Assembly: GCF_910589235.1 (NCBI RefSeq)
Contig: NC_060957.1
Span: forward strand, 3,724,312-3,788,311
DNA length: 64,000 nt
Direction: 5' to 3'
Source: Vespa crabro
Lineage: Eukaryota; Arthropoda; Insecta; Hymenoptera; Vespidae
Below the pieces are notes generated by a model. It saw only the letters and a program-made list of their open reading frames with translations. It did no database searches and was not told where the DNA came from. The translations under genes and the position numbers were made by a program. How positions within the stretch are numbered: position 1 is the first letter of the stretch; every line of letters starts with the position of its first letter. Shown in pieces: positions 23,251 to 39,553 of this stretch.

Positions 23251-24948
23251 AATCACAATAATGATAACAATTAAAACGGTAATAGGGATAATAATTATAA
23301 CGATAATAAAGTTAATAATACTAACTAAAATAATGATAATATCGATAATAATGATAATAACGATAACAGAAATAAAGATAATAGTGATCACAATAATAAG
23401 GCTAATAACGATAAAAACGATAATAATAATCAAAACTATAGTAACGCTATTAACGATAATAACGATTATAAAAATAATAACAGTGACAATAATAAAGGTT
23501 ATAACGATAATATCAATAATAATAATAATAGTAATAGCGGAAATAACGAAATTATCGACAATTATAATAATAATAATAGAATAATAAGATATTAAGGATT
23601 ATAACAATTATAATAATAATAATAATAACGATGAAAATGATAATAACGATAATAATAATAACAATAATAATGATTATAACGATAATTACGATAACAACGA
23701 GAACATCTTTAACAATACTGACGGTAATAACCACAATAACCATAATAATAATAAGAATAATTACGGTTGTAACGATAATAATAAAAATAACAACAATATA
23801 AACGTTAATAACAATAATAACAATAAAAATGAAAAGAACGATAATAATAATAACTATATTAACGATAATAATATAACAATAATAACAACAATAATGAAAA
23901 TAACGATTATAATAATAATTATAATATAATAATGTCGATAATAACGATAATAATCATAATAATGATAAAATAATAACTTTAATAACGATAATAACGATCG
24001 TAACGATAATAATAATAAAAACAATAACGATAATAATGATAATAATAATAATAATAATAACTTTAATAACAATAATTATAAGAATTATTATAACTATAAT
24101 AACGATAATACCGATAATGACGATAATAATAATAACGATAACAACGATAATAATAATAACAATAATATCGATAATAACGATAATAATAACAACAATAATA
24201 AAGATAATAATGATAATAACGATAATAACGATAATATTGACAATACCGATAATAGTGATAACAACGATAATAACGGTAATAATATCATAACGACGATAGT
24301 AACTCTATTACCGAAAATATGATAACAATAATAACGATATAAACGATAACAACGATTTTATTAATGACAATAAGTATAATAACAATTAAAACAACAGCAA
24401 GGATAATAATATTAACAACGATAATAACGAGAATAACGATAATATAATTACCAATGTTATTGTCGGTAATAATAATATTGACAATAATGACGAAAATAAC
24501 GATAATAACGATAATAACGATAATAACGTTAATAATAATAATAAAAAAATAACGATAATACAATAATAATGATAATGGTGATATTTACGATTACAACGAT
24601 AACAACATTAACAATAATGACGATAGTAACGACCATAACCTTAATAATAATAAGAATAATTACGGTTGTAAAGATAATAATAATAATAATAACAACAATA
24701 TTAACGATAATAACAATAATAAAGATATAATTAATAATAACAATAATAACGATTCTAACAATAATTATAAAAGTAATAATAACAAAAATGACGATAATAA
24801 CGATAGTAACAATAATATTAATAATAACATTAATAATGATATTAAAGAACATAAAAATAATAATAATAATAATAATGACAATAATATTAATAATAACGAT
24901 AATAACAATAATAACGATAAGAAAATTATCGATAAGATTGAGAAAACG

Positions 24949-24950
<2 letters not shown>

Positions 24951-25010
<60 letters not shown>
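24951..25010 (+). repeat. Pure (AAT)20 tract
   Basis: Sixty consecutive bases of perfect AAT triplets, the longest uninterrupted simple tract I found in the array. A shorter pure tract lies at about 38501-38540. Confidence 0.9.
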
Positions 25011-25015
<5 letters not shown>

Positions 25016-25029
25016 TAATAAAGTTTTTA

Positions 25030-25130
25030 ACGATATTAATAATTACAAGAATAGCGATAATAACAATAAATACGATAATACCGTTAATAACGATAACAAC
25101 AATAATAACGATGATAATAATTACATTAAT
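25030..25130 (+). repeat. Satellite higher-order cassette alpha
   Basis: Diverged relative of 13040-13160: TACAAGAATAGCGATAATAA, then GATGATAATAATTACATTAA. Confidence 0.55.
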
Positions 25131-28100
25131 AACGATAATAAAGATAATAACGTTAATAACGATATTAACGATAATAATAATAACAATAATAAAGATAATA
25201 ACTAAATAACGATAATAAATAAATAACGATAATAATAATAACATTAACAACAATATTAACGATAATAATAAAATTAACGATAATAATAATAAAGATATTA
25301 ACGATAATAATAATAACAATAAAAACGATAATAACGAAAATGACGATTATAATAATAATTATAAAGGAATAATGACGATAATAATGATAATAATGATACC
25401 AATAATAACGTTAATAACGATAATAATGGTCATAACCATAATAATAATAACAATAATATCGATAATAACGATATTAATAATAACAATAATAACGGTAATA
25501 AAATTAATAAAGATAAAAAAAACAATAATAACAATAATAACGGTAATAACGATTTAAACGACAATAATAATAAAAATAACACCGATATTAACGATTATAA
25601 CGATAATAATAATAACAATAATAAAGTTTATAACTATTATAACGATAATAATATTAACAATCATAAAGATATTAACGAAAATAACGATAATTATAATAAC
25701 AAAGATAACAATAATATCGGTAATGACAATAATAATGATAATAACGATGATAATTATTTCATCAATAACGAGAATATCGATAATAACGATAATAATATTA
25801 AAAATAATAACGATAAAAGCAATTTATATAAAAATAGTAATAACAAGTAACCGTGATAACAACGATTATAGCGATAATAATAATGACAACACTACTAACG
25901 ATAATTATGATAATAACGATAATTACGATTATAATAATAAGAATTAGTAACGATAAGAACGATGATAATAATAACATAAACCACTACAGTATCGATAATA
26001 ACAATAATAATAATAATTATAATAAAATAAGAACGATAATAATAACGATAAATAATAAGGATAATAACGATTATAACGATAATAACGATGATAATAAAAA
26101 CATTAATTATGATAATAACGAAAATAACGATAAAAGCGATAATATCGATTATAACGATAACAACAATAACTATAATAACGTTATCATCAATAATAATATT
26201 AACAGAAATAACGATAATGACGATAATAATGATAATAATATTAATAATAATAAAATAACAAAGATTATAACTATTATAACGATAATAATAACAATAATAA
26301 TAAAATAATGACGTTAATAACGATTATAGCGATGATAATGATAATAATAATAGCGATTATAACGATAATAATAATAAAAATATTAATGATAATAGCGTTA
26401 ATGAAGATTATAATAATATTAACGTTACAATAATAACGATAATGCGGATAAATAATGATAACAATAATACTGATAATAACGATAATAACAATATTATTAA
26501 TAACAATAACTAAAATAATGACGATAATAACGATAATAACGTTAATTATTATAATAACAAATAACGAAAATTTCAGTAATAATGATAATAACAATAAAGA
26601 AGATAATAACAGTTATAAAGATAATAACAATATTAATATTAATAACTATAATAACAATAGTAATAAAAAATACAATATAACGATATTTACAATTATATCG
26701 ATAATAATAATAAAATCGATTATAATGAAAATAAAGATAATAACGGTAATAATCATAACAAAAATAAATAAATTAACGATAATAACGGCAATTCTAATAA
26801 TAATAATATTAAGGAAAATAACGAAAATAACGATAATAACGACAATAAAAATAAAAATAATGTCGATTATAACGATAATAATAGTAATAATAATAATTAC
26901 AGTAATATCGATATTAACGATAATACTAATAACGATAATAACGATAATAACGATAATAAAGATAATAATAACAATAATATTTACAGTACTAACGCTAATA
27001 ACGGTTATAAAGGTAATAACGATAATAATAATAACAATAATGCCGATAATAACGATAATATCGTTAATAACGGTAATATTATTAATAACAATATAATAAT
27101 AACGATTATAACGGTAATAATAATAATAATAATAATACTAACGTTAATAACGATATTAACGATAATAACGACATTACGGTAGTAACAATAATAAAAAAAT
27201 AACGATAATAACGATAATAATCATAATAACAATTATACAGATAATTACGATTATAAAGATAATAACAATACTAATACTAATAACGATAATAAGGATAATA
27301 ACGATAACACTAATAATAAAAATACTATTGGTAATGACTATAATAACGACAAATATAAAAAAAATAATGACGATTATAGCAATAATAACGATTACAACGA
27401 TAACATTATTTGCGATTATAACGATAATCACAAGAATAATAATGACAATAATAACACTAATAAAGATAATAACAATAACAATGATAAAAATAATAGCGAT
27501 AATATCGATAATCACAATAATATAAATTAATATTAACACACAACAAACGGAAATAACGATAATAATAATAATAACAATAATAACGGTAATAACGCTTATA
27601 AACGTAATAATAATAAATTAATAACGATAATAATACTACCAATAATACCGATAATAACGATAACAACGATTACCACTAAACTAACGATTATAACGGTAAT
27701 AAAGTTTATAACGATTATAACGATAGTAATAATAATAAGAATAATTACGATAATAACGATAATATCGATAATAATAATAATAATAATTATAATAATAATA
27801 ATAACGAAATTAACTATAATATCGATAATAACAATATTACTAATAACAATAATAACGATAATAATGCTAGCAGCGATATTACCGATAATAATAATAATAA
27901 TAATAACAATAATAACGAATGAAACGATTATAAAACTCATAATAAAAAGAATAATAACGGTTATAACGATAATAATAATAATAATAACAATAATAACGAT
28001 AAGAACGATATTAAAAATAATAATATCTACAATAACGATAATAACGTTAATAATAAAAACAACATTAATAACAAAAATTAAGGTAATGCCGATGAAAGTA

Positions 28101-28349
28101 TAATAATATTAATAATAATAATAATAACGATAATAACGATTATAACGATAATAATAATACCAATAATAACGTTAATAACGCTAACAATAATAACGCTGAT
28201 AACGTTATTAACGATAATACCGATTTTATTAATTACTATAATAACGATAATAACGACAATAATAATATTAACAATAATAACGATAATAACGATAATAACG
28301 AAAATAACGATAATAATAATAATAATAATAAAAATAATAACGATATTAA

Positions 28350-28470
28350 CGATATTAACAATTTCAAGAATAGCGGCATTAATAAAAATTACGATGATAA
28401 TAATTATATTAATAACGAGAATAATGATAATAACGATATTAACTTTAATAACGATATTAACGATATTAAT
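28350..28470 (+). repeat. Satellite higher-order cassette alpha
   Basis: Contains TTCAAGAATAGCGGCATTAA, then GATGATAATAATTATATTAA and TAACGAGAATAATG. A further partial relative follows near 28530-28560. Confidence 0.55.
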
Positions 28471-31400
28471 AATAACAATAAATGCGATATTATCAATAAT
28501 TATAAAAAAAGTAATACTAATAACAACGATAATAACGATGATAATAATTACATTAATAACGACAACGGTAATAATAATTATAACAATATTAATGATAATT
28601 ACGAAAATAATAATAATAACATAATTAGTGATAGTAATAATAATAACGATAATAAAGGTATTAATAATAATAATAATAATTATGGTAATAACGATTATAA
28701 CAATAATAATGATAATTACGATAGTAACGTTAATAACAATCATAATGATAATAATAATAGCAGTAATTACGATTATAATGATAATAACGATAATAACGAT
28801 AATAATAATAACAATAATATCAATAATAACGATAATAACGATAAATATAAAAACGATAACAACGATAATAATAATCACAATAAATTTGATAATAGCGATA
28901 ATTACAATAACAACGATAACTCTAACGGCAATAACGACGATATTAGCGACAATAACGATAATAATAATAATAATAATAAAATAATGACGGCAATAACTAA
29001 TATAAAGATAAAAATAATTACAACAATAACGTTAATAACGATAATAACGATAATAACGTTAGCAACGATAAGAAAGAAAACAATAATAACGATATCAACG
29101 ATAATAACGATAATAATAATAACAATTGCAAAGATAATAACGATAACATCTATAATGACGTTATCAATAATGACAATACTAACGATACAAGCATTATAAC
29201 GATTATAATAATAAAATTAATATCGATAATAACGATAATAACGATAATAACGATAATAATAATGAGTATAATGAAATAATAACGATAAAAACGATAATAA
29301 CGACTATAAAAATAACACAAATAAAGATAATAATGATAATATCGAAAATGACCAAAATAATAATAACAATAATATCAATAAAAACGGTAATAACGATAAT
29401 AATTATGATAACGATAATAACTTTAATAATGATATTAACGGTAATTATCATTCTAACGATGTTAACGATAATAATAATAATAATAATAACAATAATGACG
29501 AAAATATCGATCCTAGTATTAACAATAATAAACCTAATAACGATAATAACGATGATAGTAATAAAATTAATAACGATAATAACGATGACTGTAATGACAT
29601 TAATAACGATAATAATAATAATTATAAAAAAGTGATTAAGATAAAAACGATAATAACGATAATAACGATGATAATAATAACATTATTAACGATAATAACG
29701 ATAATAACGATAATAATAATAATAATCATAACGATAATAAAAATAATTATTAAAATGTTAGTAACAATAATATAGAAAATAGAGATAGTAACGATAATAA
29801 TAATATCTATAATAACGTTAATAACGATAAAGACGATAATAATAATTACAATAATAACGATAATATCGATCATAATAATAATAATAATAACGATAATAAC
29901 GATAAAAATGATAAATAGAATAACGATAAAATCCATATTAACGATAATGACGATAATAATAATAACGAATCAAGGAGAATAATAATTACAATAATAACGA
30001 TAATAATGATATTACCGATAAAAATAATAAAATGATAACGATAATAACAATTACAACGATAATAATAATAACAATAATAAAGATAATTAAGATTATAACG
30101 AAAAAAATGTTAATAATTATAACAGTAATAACTATTATTATATCATTAATAATAATGTCAATAATAATAATTAAAATAATAATAACGGTAATTACGGGAA
30201 AAACGATAACATCAATAACATTAGTGAAGATAATAAGTACAATAACGACAAAAATAATAATAATAACAGTAATAACGATAATATCAATAATAATAAAAAT
30301 AATAATAAAATAATAACGTTAATAACTAATATAAAGATAATATTAATGACAATAATAACGATAATTACGATAATAGCGATAACAATAATAACGATAGTAA
30401 CGATAATGCGATAAAAATAATAACGATAACAACGATAATAAAAAGAATAATATTAATTATGACAATAATGACGACAATAACGGTAATAATAATAATAATA
30501 GCAACAATAATAAAGATCATAACGAACATAATATCATTAACAATAATAACAATTACAATAATAATAATAATAATAACGACATATACGATAACCTCAATAA
30601 CAATAAAGTCGGTAATAACGACAAAAATGATAATACTAATAAGAATAATAACGGTTATAACGATAATAATAATAACGACATTATTAATGATAATAACGAT
30701 AATTGTTATAAGAATAATAACGATTATAACGATAATATTAATTATAATAACAAAATTATTAACTATAATAACGATAATATCGATATTGATAATAACAATA
30801 ACTACAATAATAAATATAATAACAATAATAACGATAATAATAACTGTCATAATAAGAATAACAACAATAATAACGATAGTAACGGTAATAACGACAACAC
30901 CAGTAATAATAATCACAGTAATAATAATAATAACGAGAATATCGTTAATAACGGTAATAATCATGATAATAATATTATTAATAACGATAATAACGATAAT
31001 AAAGATATTAATAATAACATTGATTACGATAATATCGATAATAATGATAATAACAATATTAATAATAATAATATCTACAATAATAATGATAGTAAGGTTA
31101 ATAATAGAAATAAACATAATAACGATTATGACGATAATGACCATGAAACGATATTAATAATAATAACAATACTAACGATAATAACGATTATACCGATAAT
31201 TATAATAATACTAATAATCACGATAATAACGATATCAACGATGATAATAATAATAATAACTATAATAACGAATACAACGAAAATAACGATAATAATATCA
31301 TTAATAATAATAACAATAACAAAACAATAATAACAATAACTATTATTACGATAACTAAGATAGCATCAACAACAATATTAACGATAAAATCGACAGGAAT

Positions 31401-33589
31401 TATAATAATAATAATAACAATAATAACGATAATACCGTTAATAATGATGATAATAATGACACCTATAATGATACTAACTATAATAAATATTAAAGAATAA
31501 TTGTAATGAAATAATAACTATAGAAACGATAATGACGATAATAATAATAACACTAATGACGGTAATATCGATAAGAAATAATAACGATAATAACGATAAT
31601 AACAGTAATAATAATGACAATAGTAACGGTAATAACGATAATACCGATAAAAATAATAACGACAGTAGCGATTATAACCCTAACAATAATAACAATAATA
31701 ACGATAATAAATATAATAATGATAATAAAAATAATAATAATAACGATAATAATGATAATAACGATAATAACAGATATTAATAATAAAAACGAATATAACG
31801 ATAATAACAATATTGACGATAAAAATGGTAACGATAATAACGATAATAACGATATTGATAAAAAAAATAATAACGATAATAATGATGGTGACGATAGTAA
31901 CGATAAAATCTATTTCATTAATGCCGATAATAACGATAATAACGATAATAATAATGATAATAATAACATTAATAGCGAAAATAACTATAATGAAGATAAT
32001 AATAATAATTATAATAAAATAACGTTAATAACCGTAATAAAGATATTGATAAAAACAATAATAACGATAATAATGTTGATGATGATAATAACGATAATAA
32101 TAATAACAATAATAACGATAATAACAATAATTTTATAAATAATAATAACGATAACAACGATAATAATAATAACAATAAAAACAGTAATAACTAAAATAAC
32201 GATAATAATAATAACAGTAATTATGTTATTAACTATAATAACGATATTAATAATTACAGAAATAACGATAATAACGATAATAACCATAATAATAATAACA
32301 ATTTTAACGACATTGAAGATAATAATAATATCATTAATAACAATAATAATAGTATAAACTATAATAACGTTAATTATAATTACTAAAATAACGGTAATAA
32401 CGGTAATAATAATTATAATGATGACGATAATAATGATAATATCTATAATAATAATAATAATATTAAAATAGTATCATTAACAAGTATCGTAAAGATAATA
32501 ATAATATTAATAATAACAATAATAACGATGAGGACTTTAAAAACGATGATAATAATAATTACAATACCGATAATAACGATAATAATAATAATAATAACGA
32601 TAATATCGATATTATCTATAATTATATACATAATATTAATAATAGCTACAATAATAACGATAATAACGAAAATAACGATTTTAATAATATTTATAATAGA
32701 ATAATGACGGTAATAACGATAATAATAATAATAATGGTAACAATAATAAAGGTAAAAACGATAAAACGATAATAGTTATAATAATAATAATATCGATAAT
32801 AACTGTTATAGCAATAATAATAATAATACCAATAATCACGATAATAACGATAACAAAAATAATAACGAAAATAACGATTATAATAATAATAATAGTAACA
32901 ATAATAACTTTAATAACGATGATACAGGTAATAAAGATAATAACGATATTATTAATTACAATAATAACGATAATAACGATAATACGATCTTATTAATTAC
33001 AATATTTACGATAATATCGATACTAACGATAATAATGATAATAATAATAATAATAATAAAATAATATCGATAAAAACGATATTTATAATTACAATAATAG
33101 CATTAATAACGATAATTACGATGACAAAAATTAGATTAATAACGAGAATGACGATAATAACGATGATAATAAATTCATTAATAACGAGAATAACGATAAT
33201 TATGTTAGTAACGATATTAACGATAACAATAATAACATTAATAAGGATAATATGAATAATTATAAAAATAATATTAATAATATCAACGATAATAATGATA
33301 CCAATAATAACGATAATAACGAAAATATCGATTATAATCATAACATTAATTATAATAATAACGATAATAATGAAAATACCGATAATAATATTAACTATAA
33401 TAACGATAATAAAGAAAATAACGATTATAATAATATTTATAATAAAATAATGACGTTAATAACGATAATAACGATAATAATGATAATAATGATGAAAATA
33501 ATAAAGTTAATAACGATAATAACGATAATAACGATAACAATAATAACGACAAAAACGATAATAACCATAAAAATAATAATAATAATAAC

Positions 33590-33673
33590 GATAATAGCTA
33601 TAAATATAAAAATAATAAAAACAATAATAACGCTAATACCGATAACAATAATAAGCGTAATAACGAAAATAAC
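33590..33673 (+). repeat. Satellite higher-order cassette beta, copy 1
   Basis: Block with TAAATATAAAAATAATAA, AATAACGCTAATACCGATAA and TAATAACGAAAATAAC. Four other diverged copies follow at 33872, 34331, 36131 and 39122. Confidence 0.6.
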
Positions 33674-33871
33674 AATAATAATAATAACAATAAAAACAAT
33701 AATAAAGGTAAAAATAATAATAAAAATAGAATTACATCGATAATGACAATTATAACGGTAATGATAAAAACAATAATAACGATAATAACGACAATAAAGA
33801 TAATAATAATAATAGCATTAATAAACATAACATCAATAATTAAAGAAATATTAATAACAATAAAAACAATA

Positions 33872-33952
33872 ATTGATATAAATATAAAAATAATAATAAG
33901 AATAATAATGCTAATGGTGATAATAATAATAACGGTAATAACGAAAATTTCG
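33872..33952 (+). repeat. Satellite higher-order cassette beta, copy 2
   Basis: ATAAATATAAAAATAATAAT, then AATGCTAATGGTGATAATAA and GTAATAACGAAAATTTCG. Confidence 0.55.
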
Positions 33953-34330
33953 ATAATAATAAGAACAATAATAACAATAATAGCGTAAAGAATAATATCA
34001 ATAATAACGATAATACCGATAATAACGATAATACCAATATAAATAATAATAATATATTCAATAATAACGATAATAACGTTAATAATAAAAATATCAACAA
34101 TAACGATTATCACGATAATGACGAAAAAAGAATAATAATAATAATAACAATAATAATGATAATTACGAATATAGCGATAATTATAATAATACTAATAATT
34201 ACGATAATAACGATAAGAACGATAATAATAGTAATTAATGTAATAACGAAAATAATGATATTAACGATAATAATAATAATAATAACAACAATAATAACTG
34301 TAATAAAGATGAAAATAATAACAATAATAA

Positions 34331-34412
34331 CTATAAGAGCAATAAATATAAAAATAATAGTAACAATGATAACGCTAATAAAGATAACAATAATAAGGAT
34401 AATAACGAAAAA
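34331..34412 (+). repeat. Satellite higher-order cassette beta, copy 3
   Basis: ATAAGAGCAATAAATATAAA, then GATAACGCTAATAAAGATAA and AATAAGGATAATAACGAAAA. Confidence 0.6.
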
Positions 34413-35204
34413 AGCGATAATAATAATAACAATAATTACAATAATAACGGTAAAAATAATAATAATAATAGAATTATAGCGATAATAACGATGATAACGG
34501 AAATAACGGTAATACAAATAATAATAATAACATTAATAACAATAGTAATGCTAACAACTATAAAAAAGATACTAAAAATAACTATGATAACATTAATACC
34601 GATAATTTTATAATAATAATAACGACAATAACGATAATAACGGCAATAATAATATTAATGATAATAGCGATAAAAATAATAATAATAATAACAATAACTA
34701 CGATAATAACAATAAAAACAATTATAATAATAATAACAATAATAAATAAAATAACGATATTTGCGATATTAACTTTAATAATAATAACAATAATATCGAT
34801 AATATGGTTAAAAACGATAATGATGATAACTGTAATAACGATAATAGGGTAAATAACGATAATAATAGTAACGATATTAACGATAATAATAATAACAAGA
34901 ATAACGATAATAACGTAAATAACGATTATAATTATAATAATAATTGTATAATGACGAAAATAACGATAATTACGATAATAATGAAAACAATAATGACAAT
35001 AATAACGATAATAACGGTCAAAACGATAATAAAAATAAAAATTATATCCATAATAGCGAAAATAATAATAATAATAATAACGACATTAACAATAATTATA
35101 AAAGTAATAATAACGATAATACCGATAATAACGATAACAATAATATTAACGAAAATAACAATAATATTCATAATAATAATAAAAATAATAACGATAATAA
35201 CGAC

Positions 35205-35325
35205 ATTAAAAATTACAATAATAGCGATAATAAGGATAAAAACGATGATAAATATGACATTAATAAAGAGAATAACGTTAATAAAGATGATAATAATTAC
35301 ATTAATAACGAGAATAAAGGAAATA
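35205..35325 (+). repeat. Satellite higher-order cassette alpha
   Basis: TACAATAATAGCGATAATAA, then GATGATAATAATTACATTAA and TAACGAGAATAAAG, as in the other alpha copies. Confidence 0.5.
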
Positions 35326-36130
35326 ACGATTATAACCGTAATAAAGATTATAACGATAATAACGATAGTAATAATAATAACAATAATAACGATATTAAAC
35401 CTAATAATAATATTAATAATAAAGGTAATAATAATAATAATGATAATAACAATAATAATAATAACGGTGATACCGATAATAACGATAATAATAATAACAA
35501 TAATAATGATGATGACTATAATAATGATAATATTGATAATAATAAGAACTATAATGAAATAATAACGATAATATCTATTATAACGATAATAATAATAACA
35601 ATAATAAAGATATTAACGAAAATAACGATAATAATAATAACAATAATACAATAATATCGGTAATAACGATAATAACGATAATAACGATAATAACGATAAT
35701 ATTAACAACTACAATATCGATAATGACAATACTAATAAAAATAATTATAGCGATAACAATGTTAATAATAATAACAATAATGACGGTAATAACAATAATT
35801 ATAAAAATAATAATTACATTAACAACGAAAATAATAATAACAATTATAACGATAATAACGGTAATAGCGATAATAATAATAACACTAATAACGATATCAT
35901 TTATAATTATAAATATAATAATAACAATAATAACGATAATAATAATAATTACGATAATAGCGATAATAATAATGAGAATAATAACGATAATAACGTTAAA
36001 AATAATAACAATATCAACGATAATATATACACAGAAATAACAATAATAACGATAATAAAGATAATAATATTGATAACTATAATAACGAGAATAACGATAA
36101 TATCGATAATAATAATAACAATAATAATAA

Positions 36131-36213
36131 TAATAGCAATATATATAAAAATAATAATAATAATAATAACGCTAATAACGATAACAATAATAAGGATAAT
36201 AACGAAAATAACG
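36131..36213 (+). repeat. Satellite higher-order cassette beta, copy 4
   Basis: AATAGCAATATATATAAAAA, then TAACGCTAATAACGATAACA and AATAAGGATAATAACGAAAA. Confidence 0.6.
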
Positions 36214-37274
36214 ATAATAACGATAATAATAATAACAATAATTACAAAAATTGCAATAATTATATAAATAATAAGAAGAATAATAAAGTTAATAGCGAAA
36301 ACAATAATAACGGTAAAACAAAAATATCGATAATAATAATAACAATAATATCTATAATAGTGTTAATAATAATAATAAAAATAAACGCTATAATAACGAT
36401 AATATAGATAATAATAATAATATTAATACTAACGATATTTACGATAATAACGATAATAACGATAATAACGATATTAATAATAACAATATGAAAGATAATT
36501 ACGATTATAATAATAACATTAATAACGATTATAGCAATAACAATAATAACTTCACTTACGTAAATTCCATAATAATATTAACAGAAATATCGGTTATGAC
36601 GATAATAACGATAAAAATATTAATGATAATAATATAACAAAGAATATTACGATTATAACGATAATAATTACAATAATAATAAAATAATGACAATTATAAA
36701 GATCATATCGATTTTAATAATAATAATAATAATGATTATAAAGATAATAACAATAATAACGATAATAATAATAACTATAATAACGACTATAATGATAGAA
36801 ACGATAATAATAACAATATTAATAACGATAATAACGATAAAGGTCATAATAATAATAACAATAACAAAGATAATAATAATAACAATAATAACCATAATAA
36901 CGAAAATAATAAAAAGAATAATAACGATAATAATGATAATGACGTTAATTAACATCGATAATAACGATAGTAATGATAACAATAATAGCGATAATAACGA
37001 TAATAATTATAACGATAGTAACAATAATAACAATTATATTATCATTTATAGTAATAATAATAGAATAATAATAATAATAATAATAACGATAGTTACGATA
37101 TCAACGATAATATGAATAACAATAATGACGATAAAAACGACAATAACGGTAATAATAATTATAATAACGAAAATAACGATAATATAGTCAATAATAATAA
37201 TTAGAATAAAATAATAACTATAATGACTATAATAATGATAATATCGATAATAATAATAATAATAATAAGGATAA

Positions 37275-37445
37275 TAATAAAGAGTATAATAAAAAAATAA
37301 TTATAAAAACAATATTAGCGATAATAATAATAACTAAAAAAATGATAATAACGATATTAACGAAAATAATAAAAACAATAATAGCGATATTAAAAATAAT
37401 GATATAAATAATATTTACAATAATAAGAATAATAACGAGAATAAT
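37275..37445 (+). repeat. Satellite higher-order cassette delta, copy 1
   Basis: AGTATAATAAAAAAATAATT, then AAAAACAATAATAGCGATAT and AATGATATAAATAATATTTA. A diverged partner lies at about 42010-42125. Confidence 0.5.
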
Positions 37446-37749
37446 GATAATAACGAGATCAATAATAATTTTATATAAATAATAACGAAAAAAATGATAA
37501 TAACGATAATAATAATAACTCAAATAACGATTAGGACTATAATAACATTAATAATGATAAAAATAATAACTATAATAATTATAATAAATATGTTAATAAT
37601 ATTAATAATTACGGTTATAATTATAATAATGATAATAACAATAATAATAATAACCGTGATACCGATAATAACGATAATAGCGGAAATAAAGATAATAATA
37701 ATAATAATTATAACGATAATAGCGACAATAACGGAAACAATAATAATAA

Positions 37750-37780
<31 letters not shown>

Positions 37781-38079
37781 AAAAATAATAATAATAACCA
37801 TAATAAAGATTTTAACTGTAATAACGATAATAACGATAATAACGATTATAATGATAAATATGATACTTATAATAACGATAAAAATAATAATAATAATGAT
37901 AATAATGATAATAACGATAATAATAATAATAATGTCTAAAATAACGTTAATACCGTTAATTATATAAATAACATTAAAAACGAAAATAACTGTAATAATC
38001 GATGAATATATATCAATAATAATAATAATAATTATAACGATAATAACGATTATAAAGATAATAATAATATTAATAATAT

Positions 38080-38165
38080 AAACGATGAGAACGCTAATAG
38101 CGATAGTATTAATAACAATATTACTGTTAATAACGATATTATCGATAACATCAATGACGAAAATA
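38080..38165 (+). repeat. Satellite higher-order cassette gamma, copy 2
   Basis: GATGAGAACGCTAATAGCGA, then AATATTACTGTTAATAACGA and TTATCGATAACATC, matching 23155-23250. Confidence 0.65.
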
Positions 38166-38499
38166 ACGATAATAAAGTTAATAATAATACCTATAATAAC
38201 GATAATAACGATAATATTACTACGGTAATAACAATATTACCGATAATGACGTTAATAATAATAACAATATAATAGATAAAAACGGTAATAAAGTTAATAA
38301 TTAAAATAACAAAAATAACGGAAATGACAATAATACCGATAATAATAATAACAACTATAATAACGAAAATAACTGTAATTACGATAATAATAATAACAAT
38401 AGCAACAATAATAGCGATAATAACGGTAATAATGTTAATAATAATAAACATAATAAAGATAATAAAAATAATAATATCGTTGATAATAATAACAATAAC

Positions 38500-38541
<42 letters not shown>

Positions 38542-39121
38542 GATTATTACGATAACAACGAAAACACCAATAACAATAATGACGATATTAACAATAAAAA
38601 TAATACCAATAATATAGATAATAACGTTAATAACGATTACAATAAAAACGATAATGACGATAATGACAAAAATAATAATAACGATACAACAATAATAATA
38701 ATAACAATAATAATAGTAATAACTATAATAACGATAATAAGAATAACAGTAATAACAATAATAACTATAATAAGAATAACAATAATAACGTTAATAACTG
38801 TTATAACAATATTAATAATTACAGAAATAATAATAATAACGATAATAACGATTATAGCGATAATAATAATAATACTAATAATTGCTATAGTAAGGATAAC
38901 AACGATAACAATAATCATAACTATAATAACGAAAATAACGAAATAATAGGAACAATAATAACGGTAATATCGATAATAACGATAATAATAGTAACTACAG
39001 TAACGAAAATAACGATAATATTAATAATAATAAGAATAATGATAATAACGATAATAAATATGATAATAATTTCATCAATAACGAGAATAACGATAATTAC
39101 GATAATAATTACAACAATAAT

Positions 39122-39209
39122 AACGATAATAGCAATAAATATAGAAATAATAATAACAATAATAACGCTAATGACGATAACAATAAAAAGAAGAATAACG
39201 AAAATATCG
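39122..39209 (+). repeat. Satellite higher-order cassette beta, copy 5
   Basis: AATAGCAATAAATATAGAAA, then TAACGCTAATGACGATAACA and AAGAATAACGAAAATATCG. Confidence 0.6.
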
Positions 39210-39420
39210 ATAATAATAAAAATAATAATAATAACAATAATGGCGTTAATAATAATAACAATAATAACGATAATATCGATAATAATGATAAAAACAATAA
39301 CAAAATTAACGATAACTATATTAACGATAATAATAATTACGATATTAACGATAATAACGGTATTAATAATTACAAAAATAACGATTATAACGATAATAAC
39401 GATAGTAATATTACTAATGG

Positions 39421-39553
39421 TGTTATTCTTATCGCCATTGTCGGTATTATCGTTATTAATATTATTATATTATTATTACTATTATTGTAGATATAACCGT
39501 TATTATTGTTACTATCGTTATTATTGTTATTATTGTTATTATTATTATCATTA
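39421..39553 (-). repeat. Inverted block of satellite (~133 bp)
   Basis: The reading switches to TTATTATCG-type sequence at about 39421 and returns near 39553. It lies outside the segmental duplication, so no sister copy is available to date it. Edges are accurate only to a few bases. Confidence 0.8.
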
